From Balneolaceae bacterium (lineage in GTDB: Bacteria; Bacteroidota; Rhodothermia; Balneolales; Balneolaceae): a stretch of DNA of 44,900 nt. Shown one piece after another: positions 33,912-42,567 of the stretch; the stretch's first letter is position 1, and each line of letters begins with the position of its first letter. Location of the stretch: positions 1-44,900 of the forward strand of contig SLLL01000163.1 in the NCBI GenBank assembly GCA_007134085.1, written 5' to 3'. The notes below the pieces were generated by a model. It was not told the DNA's origin. It made no database searches and worked only from the letters and a program-made list of their open reading frames with translations. The translations under genes and the position numbers were made by a program.

Positions 33912-35126
33912 ATGAAAAAGAAAATTTTAATTTCCACAACAATTATCCTGTTTTTTGCAGTACAGCTGCTGCATTCACAGGATCGCCTGCCGGAGAGAGA
34001 TTTCGTAAACCCGGACGAGTTAATCATACTTTCAGAAGATGTTCAATTTTCTGATGCGATGGACATCATAGAAGAACTTGCTCTCCAGTTTCGCAATAAG
34101 ATCTTTATTATAAGAACCGATTTCGATGAGCCTATTGGTATTGATATACCCCAAATGCATTGGGAAGATGCTTTGAATAGGATAACGGCTGCCAATAACC
34201 TCTTTTTTGTAGAAAATCCAAGATATTTTGAAATTTTAGATATACCCCCGGATGAGAGGGTAGTTGACGAAGACGACCGCATTGCAGCGCGTACTGAACC
34301 ACCAAAAGTAACTTTTCAATCCAGAGAAATAGAAATACAGGCAACGTTCTTTCAGGGAGACAGGCAGATGATTCGCGAACTCGGCATCGACTGGACTTCA
34401 CTACAAAACGACAGGGTTCGTGTACAAAGCTTTGCTGCGGGAAGTGTAGGGCAGGATGTTTTTGAGATTGAGTCGAACTGGACAGATATTTTCAATTCCG
34501 GTTGGGATATCAATGCCCTTTTTAGTGCCTTCGAACAGAATAATAAAGGTGAAATTCTATCCTCACCCACCATCAAAGTAATAGATGGAGAACTTGGAAG
34601 TATCCAGGTTGGGCAGGACTTTTCGATTAAACAACGGGATTTTGCAGGCAACATTACGGATAGGTTCTTCAGTACAGGAACCATTCTCAGAGTTCAGCCG
34701 CACATTTTTTATCATGAGGATATACCATTTATCTACATGACAGTGAATGCAGAACGTAGTACCGCACAACCTGACCCTATTTCCACAATAGTAAACAAAC
34801 AGGAAGCGGCTACTGAAATTCTTATGCTAAGCGGTGAAAGTACCGTAATTGCAGGCCTCTATGAAACAGAAGTGAATAGTACACGAAGAGGAGTACCAAT
34901 ACTCAAAGACCTACCCGGATGGTTTTTTGGGCTTCGTTATCTCTTTGGTTATGAATCGAAAGAGACGGTTGTTCAGGAGCTAGTAGTTTTGATTAAGGCA
35001 ACCATTTTACCGTCATTGGAAGAGCGCCTGTCAGATCCAATGAGAAATATGCCTGATTTACTGCGTGACCGAAGAGAATTATTTCAACAAGAGATGGATG
35101 AACTAAGAGAAATACAGATTGAATGA
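33912..35126 (+). CDS. Short secretin (PilQ/GspD family)
   Basis: A 404-residue outer-membrane secretin. It has a signal peptide (about 1-22, ending LLHSQ), an STN/N0-type domain (about 37-110), then directly the secretin core (about 140-370) with ILSSPTIKVIDGELGSIQVG, FFSTGTILRVQPHIF, GVPILKDLPGWFFG and QELVVLIKATILP, the usual beta-lip and wall motifs. A charged helix (372-404) ends it. It has no AMIN domain and at most one N domain, so it is far shorter than typical PilQ or GspD (650-700). It ends the plus operon; an intrinsic terminator follows at 35166. Confidence 0.92.
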   Translation: MKKKILISTTIILFFAVQLLHSQDRLPERDFVNPDELIILSEDVQFSDAMDIIEELALQFRNKIFIIRTDFDEPIGIDIPQMHWEDALNRITAANNLFFVENPRYFEILDIPPDERVVDEDDRIAARTEPPKVTFQSREIEIQATFFQGDRQMIRELGIDWTSLQNDRVRVQSFAAGSVGQDVFEIESNWTDIFNSGWDINALFSAFEQNNKGEILSSPTIKVIDGELGSIQVGQDFSIKQRDFAGNITDRFFSTGTILRVQPHIFYHEDIPFIYMTVNAERSTAQPDPISTIVNKQEAATEILMLSGESTVIAGLYETEVNSTRRGVPILKDLPGWFFGLRYLFGYESKETVVQELVVLIKATILPSLEERLSDPMRNMPDLLRDRRELFQQEMDELREIQIE

Positions 35127-35165
35127 TCCTGGGGATGATAAATTAATAATTCAGATGCAATTATT

Positions 35166-35199
35166 AAGGGAACCGCACTTTGTGTGTTTCCCTTTTTTT
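35166..35199 (+). terminator. Intrinsic terminator after the secretin gene
   Basis: A stem of AAGGGAA (35166-35172) with TTCCCTT (35188-35194), extended inside by CGCAC (35174-35178) with GTGTG (35182-35186), followed by a T run to 35199. It closes the plus-strand filament operon; the opposing PilB gene ends at 35215. Confidence 0.85.
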
Positions 35200-35214
35200 A
35201 TGATGATTTTTAAC

Positions 35215-37002
35215 CTATGCGTCCTCAAGAGTAATAGCAAGAACCTCTTCCATCGTGGTGAGCCCGTTTTTTATTCTAAGGCGGCCTGATGCTCTAAGAG
35301 TTAACATTCCTTGATCAATTGCATGCTGTCGTATTGCATCTTCGTCAATCTCATCGCCTGCTGCAAATATCATCCGTTGCAGCACTTTATCAAAGTAGAG
35401 GGCTTCAAATATTGCTACACGCCCTTTGTAGCCACGGTTACATTTATCACATCCCACAGCTTCATAAAAAGTAGTCTCCCAAATATCATTATCACTGAAA
35501 CCGAGATTAATTAATGGTTCGTAATTAAGTTTTTTATCCAGTGGGCGTTTACACTCATTACATAATCTTCGTACAAGTCGTTGCGCCATTACCAGATTAA
35601 TAGCATTAGCAATCAGGAAGGGCTCCACTCCCATTTTAAAAAGACGAGCAACAGCGCTGGGTGCATCATTCGTATGAAGGGTAGAAAAAGTTAAGTGGCC
35701 TGTGTTGGCAAGTTTAATTGCGATTTCTGCTGTTTTTAGATCGCGGATCTCACCAACAAGCACAATATCCGGGTCGTGACGGAGAATACCACGCATGGCC
35801 ATATCAAACGTCATACTTTCGGAAATTTTTAACTGCCTTGCGCCTTTAATAAGGTATTCTACTGGTTCTTCGATAGTAAGCACGTTAAACTCAGGGCTGA
35901 TTACTGCATGCAACGCGGCAACAAGAGTAGTTGACTTTCCAGAACCCGTGGGGCCCGTGATAATCACAATGCCTGATGGCTTACGGATAGCTTTATTAAA
36001 ATCGATCGAGGCTTTTTCCTGAAGGCCAAGCTTTTCAAGGTCAGTAATTACTTTTCTGTCATCAAGTACCCGAATTACAATAGACTCAAGTTTACGATTG
36101 TACTCCTCTCCCACCATTGGCATAATGGATACCCTGTACCGAATGTTTGTATTATCAATACGGCGCTGTATGTAACCATCCTGAGAAGAGTCGCGTTCAA
36201 ATCGGTCAATATTAAGAGCCTTGTCTTTTACAACGGCAGCAAGTGCCTCTGGCTTTACTCCCGGTTGTGAATGCCATACCCGCAGGCGCCCATCAAGACG
36301 AAATAAAATATCTGTTACATTCTTTTTACCGGGAATAATATGAATATCACTGGCTCCTTTCCGAACAGCTTCAACCAACATTCCTTCAATGAGGGAATTA
36401 AGCATACTCTTGTTGATTTCAGCGTCAAGCTCTTCCTCATCGACCTCCTGCATGGGCATTTCAGGCTCTTCCAGGTCCATATCGTCAAGAAGCTTGAGAA
36501 ACTCATTGCGCTGGTCATAGACCTTAGTGATGATTTTGTCAACTGTATCGAGTTTGCAATAGGTTAGCTCATACAGTTTGTATGGCAGCTCTGAAGCCAA
36601 AATAGATATTTGCGGATCTGTCGGGTCTGCGCAGGCAAGTATAATTTGATCTTTTGTGGCCTTAAAGGGAACCGATTTGTGAGCAATCAACTCATCAGCT
36701 ACTTCATCGGGAAGATCGTCCATCAACTTGCGTACACTTTCAATTAGCTTTTCAGATGGCTCATCTGAAGTGATTACCTCACGAAAAGCATAAAGATTGG
36801 TAATGGTTTTCATTACCTCATGCCTGTCTATCTTATAATCATCAACGAGTATTGTACTAAGCCGCCTTCGTATCGATATCGGTTCAGATTGATGCTGTTT
36901 TATAGCAGAATCTAACTGATTATCATCAATAATTCCTTTTTCAACAAGAGCTTCGCCAAGCCGTCGCCTTACGTAAAATGTATTTTTTTGAACGTTGTTC
37001 AT
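35215..37002 (-). CDS. PilB/GspE type IV filament assembly ATPase
   Basis: A 595-residue assembly motor. An N-terminal MshEN-like domain (about 12-165, LGEALVEKGIIDDNQL), of the kind that in relatives binds cyclic di-GMP, is followed by an acidic linker (172-195) and the motor: GPTGSGKST (350-358), IEEPVE Asp box (377-382), DPDIVLVGEIRD (410-421), TGHLTFSTLHTNDA His box. A tetracysteine zinc site is at Cys481, Cys484, Cys518 and Cys521. All catalytic motifs are intact, unlike in the PilT-like partner. It is the last gene of the minus-strand filament operon. Confidence 0.95.
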   Translation of the reverse strand: MNNVQKNTFYVRRRLGEALVEKGIIDDNQLDSAIKQHQSEPISIRRRLSTILVDDYKIDRHEVMKTITNLYAFREVITSDEPSEKLIESVRKLMDDLPDEVADELIAHKSVPFKATKDQIILACADPTDPQISILASELPYKLYELTYCKLDTVDKIITKVYDQRNEFLKLLDDMDLEEPEMPMQEVDEEELDAEINKSMLNSLIEGMLVEAVRKGASDIHIIPGKKNVTDILFRLDGRLRVWHSQPGVKPEALAAVVKDKALNIDRFERDSSQDGYIQRRIDNTNIRYRVSIMPMVGEEYNRKLESIVIRVLDDRKVITDLEKLGLQEKASIDFNKAIRKPSGIVIITGPTGSGKSTTLVAALHAVISPEFNVLTIEEPVEYLIKGARQLKISESMTFDMAMRGILRHDPDIVLVGEIRDLKTAEIAIKLANTGHLTFSTLHTNDAPSAVARLFKMGVEPFLIANAINLVMAQRLVRRLCNECKRPLDKKLNYEPLINLGFSDNDIWETTFYEAVGCDKCNRGYKGRVAIFEALYFDKVLQRMIFAAGDEIDEDAIRQHAIDQGMLTLRASGRLRIKNGLTTMEEVLAITLEDA

Positions 37003-37176
37003 GAAATAGCTTTAAAAAATCTGTAGATGACTAATTTAACAGATATCGCACACGAATAAAATAAAACATTCAGAGAATATCTTTATTCCTTATAGATCGT
37101 GAATCATTTTGAGCTGAGAACATATTATAAACGATGCTTTCACACCAGTAATGTTGTACTTCGATCTACACGAAAA

Positions 37177-38508
37177 TTAGTAGTTCGGCTGAATAATTGC
37201 AGCCTCAGACGAAACAACTGTGATATAGATAAGTGCAACAAATATAAATATGTTGATGAATAAGTTGATCATATTTATCACAGATTCGAGCTTATACTCC
37301 GTCTGTTTTTCATAGTAGTTGGCAAGTTGCCCTGCATTCTCTTTCAATGAGCCAGACTCAGCCCCAAGCCTGAAACGGCTAAGTGCACTTTTTGGGAATA
37401 CTTGTGTGGCCTCAAGTGCCTCAATTAATCCTGCACCATCTTCAAGCATTCTTCGGATGGCAACCTCTTTTACCTGCTTTTCGATATAGCTATTTCGGCA
37501 AGCTTCAGCTGCTATACGAATCACCTCTATGTTTTGCCCTGAACCACTGTAGAGAGTGTTAAATACGCGTGCAAAAATTTCAATACTTGTTTTATGCATA
37601 AGGTCTCCAATTACCGGCATCTTTATCAGATATCGATCAAGAATCAGGCGCCCGTGTTTGTTTTTCCACATTAAATAAAGTGTTACAGTTGGAATTACAA
37701 AGGCAAGCACTATTGGAACCCAATTTGCCTGTAGCCAATAACTAATGTCCAGGGTTTGTGCTGTAAGAGGTGGCAATACAATATCAAACTCAAGAAACAT
37801 TTCTGCCGTAACAGGAAAAACATAACCAACAAAAAAGAGCAGTGTTAATAGAACTGCAACTACTGTTATAGCTGGCATAAAGAGAGCTCTTCGCATATTC
37901 TTTTTAAAATCAGAGTCGCGCTCAATAAACTTCGCAGTACTGTCAAAAACACTCGCCATATTACCACTTGTAGATGCCACTCCGAGCATATAAGATGCAA
38001 AACGCCCGAATTCTTTAACATGCTTATCATATACTTCAGCCCCCTCTTTGCCATCACGTAAATCTTTTTGGATGGTTTTTATAATATCCTTCATGCTCTT
38101 ATTTGTGGTGTCTTCGTAGAGCAGTGTAAGAATTTGGTCGTAAGGTAATTTTTGGCGTAAAAGATCAGCAGAGAGCCGAATAAACGTAACAATCTCCTCG
38201 TTGGGTACCATACCCTTTAGGTCGAGCCATTTCTTTTTTACAGAATCAACCCGATAGCCCATTTTCTTAAGTGCACGCTCAACCTCATCTGCTGAATATG
38301 CTTCTTGCTCTCCCTCAGTAGCCGGCGACCCGTTTTTTCTTACTTTGTAAAGATAAACCTGCTTTTGATCTACAGATTGGATTTTAAATGATCTTGCCTT
38401 AGCGAGCTTATCTACCCTTTCCTTGGCCGCTTTTTTATTGGGGGCCTCAAATTCCCTTTGAATTATCTTTCCCTGATTAGTTGTACCGCGAAAACGAAAT
38501 TGAGGCAT
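37177..38508 (-). CDS. PilC/GspF inner-membrane platform protein
   Basis: A 443-residue platform protein. An N-terminal cytoplasmic region (1-95) is followed by two T2SF repeats (about 101-230 and 304-427), with TMs near 210-233, 262-281 and 410-433. Family motifs include ILTLLYEDT, SGNMASVFDS and the second-repeat VFPKSALSRFRLGAESGSL. The platform couples the cytoplasmic ATPases to pilin insertion. It lies 174 nt upstream of the PilB-type gene (no gene in the gap) and 122 nt downstream of a small pilin-like gene. The family call is firm; pilus versus type II secretion cannot be decided from this protein. Confidence 0.95.
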   Translation of the reverse strand: MPQFRFRGTTNQGKIIQREFEAPNKKAAKERVDKLAKARSFKIQSVDQKQVYLYKVRKNGSPATEGEQEAYSADEVERALKKMGYRVDSVKKKWLDLKGMVPNEEIVTFIRLSADLLRQKLPYDQILTLLYEDTTNKSMKDIIKTIQKDLRDGKEGAEVYDKHVKEFGRFASYMLGVASTSGNMASVFDSTAKFIERDSDFKKNMRRALFMPAITVVAVLLTLLFFVGYVFPVTAEMFLEFDIVLPPLTAQTLDISYWLQANWVPIVLAFVIPTVTLYLMWKNKHGRLILDRYLIKMPVIGDLMHKTSIEIFARVFNTLYSGSGQNIEVIRIAAEACRNSYIEKQVKEVAIRRMLEDGAGLIEALEATQVFPKSALSRFRLGAESGSLKENAGQLANYYEKQTEYKLESVINMINLFINIFIFVALIYITVVSSEAAIIQPNY

Positions 38509-38630
38509 TGTATGTGTAAATTAGTTTGCAAATAACTTTTAGACAATAACAGTTTAAATATTAAAACTATTGTAATTTTATTACTTATGAGGTTTACTTA
38601 CAGCCTAATTACAGAAAAACTACAGTTTTT

Positions 38631-39155
38631 TTATCGATAGTGATCTACAGCTACATTCCTCATAAATAGCCTTCGTTCTGCAAATGCACGAACAGTTTGA
38701 TCTTCACTTCTGAAACGCACGTGATGAGCTGGTTGACTTTCGGCTACAACACGAATCCGAATAAAGAACGGAGGGTACACACCTTGCGGTTCAAAAGTAA
38801 ACTCCAGATCAGTCAAATTTAATGGAAAAATTAATGTATCCGGGTGAAGTGAATCAGGATCAGCTGAAAGAGGATTTTCATGGATAATTTCGATATTTCT
38901 TTGATTTCTTGTAATTCTCGTTCGTCCATGATCCGTATTATCAAATCTGAGGGTATCATTTTCTAATGAAAGGCTACCGCTTATCTTTCGCAGTTCTTCC
39001 TGGAGAATAGTTGCAGCAGTTTCTGCATACATTTGAACATCATTCGTAAGGCGGGTGTCTACTGATGTTTCCATCATGAAGGCATTTACCCTGAAAATCA
39101 AAATAATCAGAAGCCCTACAATAATTGGTGGTATGATAAGATCGGCTTGAATCAT
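38631..39155 (-). CDS. Small pilin-like membrane protein A
   Basis: A 174-residue protein with one N-terminal hydrophobic helix (about 8-25, IPPIIVGLLIILIFRV), an amphipathic continuation (about 30-60, including AETAATILQEELRKI) and a beta-rich C-terminal half (LIFPLNLTDLEFTFEPQG, FFIRIRVVAESQ). This layout fits a minor pilin or pseudopilin. No processing signal (GFTLIE) is present and the first residues MIQAD are not a canonical leader. I do not recognise a family; the assignment rests on fold layout and its position between the other pilin-like genes and pilC. It starts 9 nt after the stop of the next gene upstream. Confidence 0.6.
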   Translation of the reverse strand: MIQADLIIPPIIVGLLIILIFRVNAFMMETSVDTRLTNDVQMYAETAATILQEELRKISGSLSLENDTLRFDNTDHGRTRITRNQRNIEIIHENPLSADPDSLHPDTLIFPLNLTDLEFTFEPQGVYPPFFIRIRVVAESQPAHHVRFRSEDQTVRAFAERRLFMRNVAVDHYR

Positions 39156-39164
39156 TTATATATA

Positions 39165-39587
39165 TTAGGGATTCAAATTAAAAACTGATGTTACATATTC
39201 TGCGATCTGTCTAAATTCGTCCTCTCTTTCTTCTTCAAAAATACGAATTGTTACCATTCTTCCATACTGCCCTTGTTTTAGCTCTTGTTCAGTAAAGAGT
39301 TCTATAGTAGCATAAAAGGTAGTACCTACTTGCGAGGTAAATTCAATTCTGGTATTTGCATTGGTAACATCATTAACAGAGCCATATACTCCATCCAGTT
39401 CATTGTATCTAAACGCATATGTGTGAATCTCTTCAGATAAATCCCGTCCAAAGTTAAGGGCATCAGAAGTATTTTGGCTATCAACTGTAGTGGTAACAGA
39501 CTGAACATACATTTGACGTATACCCATGGTTACTATGGATAGTAGTACAATCGCTGCTAAAGCCAATAATGTTTGTCCTGTTGCCAT
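39165..39587 (-). CDS. Small pilin-like membrane protein B
   Basis: A 140-residue protein that begins MATGQTLLALAAIVLLSIVT: a short leader ending in Gly4, then a hydrophobic helix. Compared with G/FTLIE prepilins, the position-5 glutamate is Ala, and position 1 is Gln rather than Phe, so any processing would be non-standard. The helix is followed by a probable coiled region and a beta-rich C-terminal half (TFYATIELFTEQEL, YGRMVTIRIFEE). Minor pilin or pseudopilin is the best guess. It starts 15 nt after the first PilX-like paralogue and is co-transcribed with it. Confidence 0.62.
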   Translation of the reverse strand: MATGQTLLALAAIVLLSIVTMGIRQMYVQSVTTTVDSQNTSDALNFGRDLSEEIHTYAFRYNELDGVYGSVNDVTNANTRIEFTSQVGTTFYATIELFTEQELKQGQYGRMVTIRIFEEEREDEFRQIAEYVTSVFNLNP

Positions 39588-39602
39588 TATAATTTTTTAC
39601 TA

Positions 39603-40949
39603 TTAGTTCCAATAAGCAATATCAAAGCCGCTACCAAACATTTCTAAATCTGGTATATCAGCATCAAATTCCGGATCGAAAATCAGATCGGTGTTTCCTG
39701 AAGCTTTAAAGCTTTTTGATACTACCGCTCCTCTTATACCAACGTTTCCATTTGTCTCAACAGTACCTTCAGGTGCATAAATTACACGTGATATAGCTGA
39801 TGCATTTCCACTCATTAACACACTACCACCGGTAATCACATTACCCTGAATTCCTGCTGTACCTCTAAGCCTTACATTTGCTTTATCTGCAAAGAAGTTA
39901 CCGTTAAAATGCGTATTTCCACCAAAATCGAGTGTTTCATCATACAACTCTACTTCTTGGTTCCCTCTGTAGAACAACATAAAATGGTTAACATTTCCAC
40001 CTTCATTTATGGATGAACCACCTTTCATGTCTACATCATAATCTACATAAATTGTTAATTTTCCATCGCCGATAATTTTAATCTCATTTTGTCCGCTCAG
40101 ATCAAGTTTACCAACACGCAATTCTCGATCCTGATCTCCAGTGTCTATAATGAGCGTATTATTACCAGAGGTCATCAAAATTTCAGGAATGTGCCGTTGA
40201 TCGTAATCTTCCGGGCTTAATGTCATGCCAGTGCTATAGATTGAGCTGCCGGGCAGAAAACTCAACTCAGTAAAATCAGGAAATTCTGGCATCTCGTACT
40301 TAATTGTCTGTGATAAGACCTTGATATCTCCACTCACATTATTTTGATTACCCACCACAACAGAATTAACATCACTTCCCGGCCCTATAAAAAGATCAGC
40401 ATCTATTTTTATTTTTGACTGGCTACCCAAATGGACTGAATTAGATAAAGAACTATTAAGTGTAACCTGACACGGATTTGCACCTACACACCCTATGTAA
40501 TCATTGCCGCCCAATTCGATCGAATTTTCTGCGTGAAGAGCCTGATCAAAATTTGGGTTCCACGTTGAAGATCCGATTAGAAGCCCAATTTCGGTTCGAT
40601 ATATAGTGTCCTCAAACCGCCCGGTTGACCTAAGTGTTAGAAGTGATCCACCATGATTTGTAAGCTCAAGATTATATTCACCATGCATATCATGCCAAAA
40701 TTCAAATCCGTTTTGCGATGGAAAGTAGAGGGTATTATCAGGTGTGGGTAAAAATGTGCTGTTTTCGTTATTCCGAAGATGAGTGATTGCCATCATTGCA
40801 GCACTTTGTGAAATATTATGAGCCTGATTTTGGCTGAAACTCTGAACCGTTCGTGAATTTGACATAAACAACGCATTTCTCAATGCATGTGAATATGTAA
40901 GCATTGAAAAGATTAAAGCCGAAACGAGTATTATCGCATACTTGCCCAT
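39603..40949 (-). CDS. PilX-like large filament-associated protein, paralogue 1
   Basis: A 448-residue protein with an N-terminal MG-K leader and hydrophobic helix (about 3-20), then a pilin-like helix with QNQAHNISQSAAMMAITHL (about 41-59), as in PilX/GspK-type pilins. A conserved domain runs to about 130. Beyond that lies a long Asn/Gly-rich, strand-dense body resembling a parallel beta-solenoid, ending in the C-terminal signature FDIAYWN. The gene upstream at 41124-42416 is a clear paralogue. Such large tip-like proteins with beta-rich bodies could act as adhesins or surface scaffolds. This paralogue has a Cys pair (CVGANPC, about 154-160) absent from the other. Confidence 0.7.
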   Translation of the reverse strand: MGKYAIILVSALIFSMLTYSHALRNALFMSNSRTVQSFSQNQAHNISQSAAMMAITHLRNNENSTFLPTPDNTLYFPSQNGFEFWHDMHGEYNLELTNHGGSLLTLRSTGRFEDTIYRTEIGLLIGSSTWNPNFDQALHAENSIELGGNDYIGCVGANPCQVTLNSSLSNSVHLGSQSKIKIDADLFIGPGSDVNSVVVGNQNNVSGDIKVLSQTIKYEMPEFPDFTELSFLPGSSIYSTGMTLSPEDYDQRHIPEILMTSGNNTLIIDTGDQDRELRVGKLDLSGQNEIKIIGDGKLTIYVDYDVDMKGGSSINEGGNVNHFMLFYRGNQEVELYDETLDFGGNTHFNGNFFADKANVRLRGTAGIQGNVITGGSVLMSGNASAISRVIYAPEGTVETNGNVGIRGAVVSKSFKASGNTDLIFDPEFDADIPDLEMFGSGFDIAYWN

Positions 40950-41123
40950 CTTAGTATAATATTATTTATATGATTGTTTTATAGTAGCTTATACTATTTA
41001 GTGTAGCAATATAGCTAAAATGTAACATTTCTATATTAAATTAGAGAATTTTAATATAAAAACATAATAATAGTCTAAGGCCTGAAACTAATCCTCACAC
41101 CGAAAAAGTTTCTAATCAGAGTA

Positions 41124-42416
41124 TCAGTTCCAAAAAGCGATATCAAATGGGCTTGAACCGCTACCTTGCAAAGGTGGGATCGTAGAAGCAAAATCAGGAT
41201 CGTAAACTACAGTTGGACGGCCATTAGCGTTGAATTTGTCAGCTACAATTGCACCATGGTAGGAACCAGCAGATCCTCCAAGTGTTACAGTGCCGTTAGG
41301 GGCAAAAGTAAGTGCAGCTGCTGCCGGCGTACCGTTATAATTTATCTTAGTATCATTACCTGTAGCAATAATATGCCCCTCAAATGTAGGATTACCGGCT
41401 ATAGTAATCTCAACATTATCAGCTTCAGCAAAAATCATGCTTTTCAATGTACCATTACCGGTAAATCTAATTTCATCGGTTCCCTTATAATAAATGGCAA
41501 GATGCTTTGGTGACCGATTTGCATTGATTTGAGCATTTTGCAGTGAAATGGAGTTCTCAACATAAAGTGATAAAGTACCTTCTCCAACAATAGTGAGGCC
41601 ACCGCTTAGGTCAATATTATTTGCATGTAGAATTAATTCTTCGTCCCCAACATTTATTACAGTATTGTTCGTATTAAAATTCTCAAACCTGAAATTTTTT
41701 ATATCAGACGGAAAAAGTTCTTGCTTACCGCCATTTTCACTTAACGGCATAAAATTCACAGGAAAGTCAGGAAAAACCGGTTCATCAAACTCAATTTTTT
41801 CAGACATATTTGTAATACTTCCACCTATTGAGCTATTTGTAATATCTGTATTACCTGGGCTTACACCACTATTAAAGAATTGAAAATCTCCGGTTATGGA
41901 GCCATTTCTGTTGATTTTCAGATTATTATATGGCTGATTTAAAGTAGCATCACCGGTTATTGCACCATTACCAAGATCAATTTCACTTTCAGCGTGTACT
42001 GCCTGATCTATTTGCGATGGATTCCACGATGATGATGATCCAATAAAAAGCCCAACTTCGGTTTGATATATGGTGTTTTCAAACCTGCCGGTTGAACGAA
42101 GTGTTAAAAGCGTACCACCATGATTTGTAAGTTCAAGATTGTATTCACCATGCATTTCGTTCCAGCTTTCAAAACCGTTTGGCGATGGATAGTGTAGTGT
42201 ATTATCGAGAGTAGGTAAAAATGAGCTGTTTTCGTTGTCTCTAAGGTGAGTAATTACCGTCATTGCTGCACTCTGGGCAATATTATGAGCCTGATTTTGG
42301 CTGTAACTCTGAACCGTTCTCATATTCGATTGCATCGTAGCATTCCTTAACGCAAAGGAGTACGTTATCATCGAAAAGATAAGTGCAGAAACTATAAGAA
42401 TTGCATATTTACCCAT
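41124..42416 (-). CDS. PilX-like large filament-associated protein, paralogue 2
   Basis: A 430-residue paralogue of the protein encoded at 39603-40949. The N-terminal 130 residues are roughly four-fifths identical (by-eye count), starting MGKYAILIVSALIFSM and including NHGGTLLTLRSTGRFE. The middle (about 150-400) diverges strongly while keeping an Asn/Gly/Ser-rich, strand-dense character. The C-terminus FDIAFWN is again nearly the same. Conserved ends with a variable centre suggest duplication followed by diversifying change. It is the first gene of the minus-strand filament operon, with 174 nt between the two paralogues. Confidence 0.7.
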   Translation of the reverse strand: MGKYAILIVSALIFSMITYSFALRNATMQSNMRTVQSYSQNQAHNIAQSAAMTVITHLRDNENSSFLPTLDNTLHYPSPNGFESWNEMHGEYNLELTNHGGTLLTLRSTGRFENTIYQTEVGLFIGSSSSWNPSQIDQAVHAESEIDLGNGAITGDATLNQPYNNLKINRNGSITGDFQFFNSGVSPGNTDITNSSIGGSITNMSEKIEFDEPVFPDFPVNFMPLSENGGKQELFPSDIKNFRFENFNTNNTVINVGDEELILHANNIDLSGGLTIVGEGTLSLYVENSISLQNAQINANRSPKHLAIYYKGTDEIRFTGNGTLKSMIFAEADNVEITIAGNPTFEGHIIATGNDTKINYNGTPAAAALTFAPNGTVTLGGSAGSYHGAIVADKFNANGRPTVVYDPDFASTIPPLQGSGSSPFDIAFWN

Positions 42417-42567
42417 TTATGCCTTGGTTGAATGTTAATTAAATCAAAACATCAATACTCTCGCTACTTATACATACAATATAATTACTTATCTAATAAG
42501 TCTATAATTTATTAAAGATATATAATTATATGACAGTGAAACATCCTATTCTATGCAATAGCAACAT

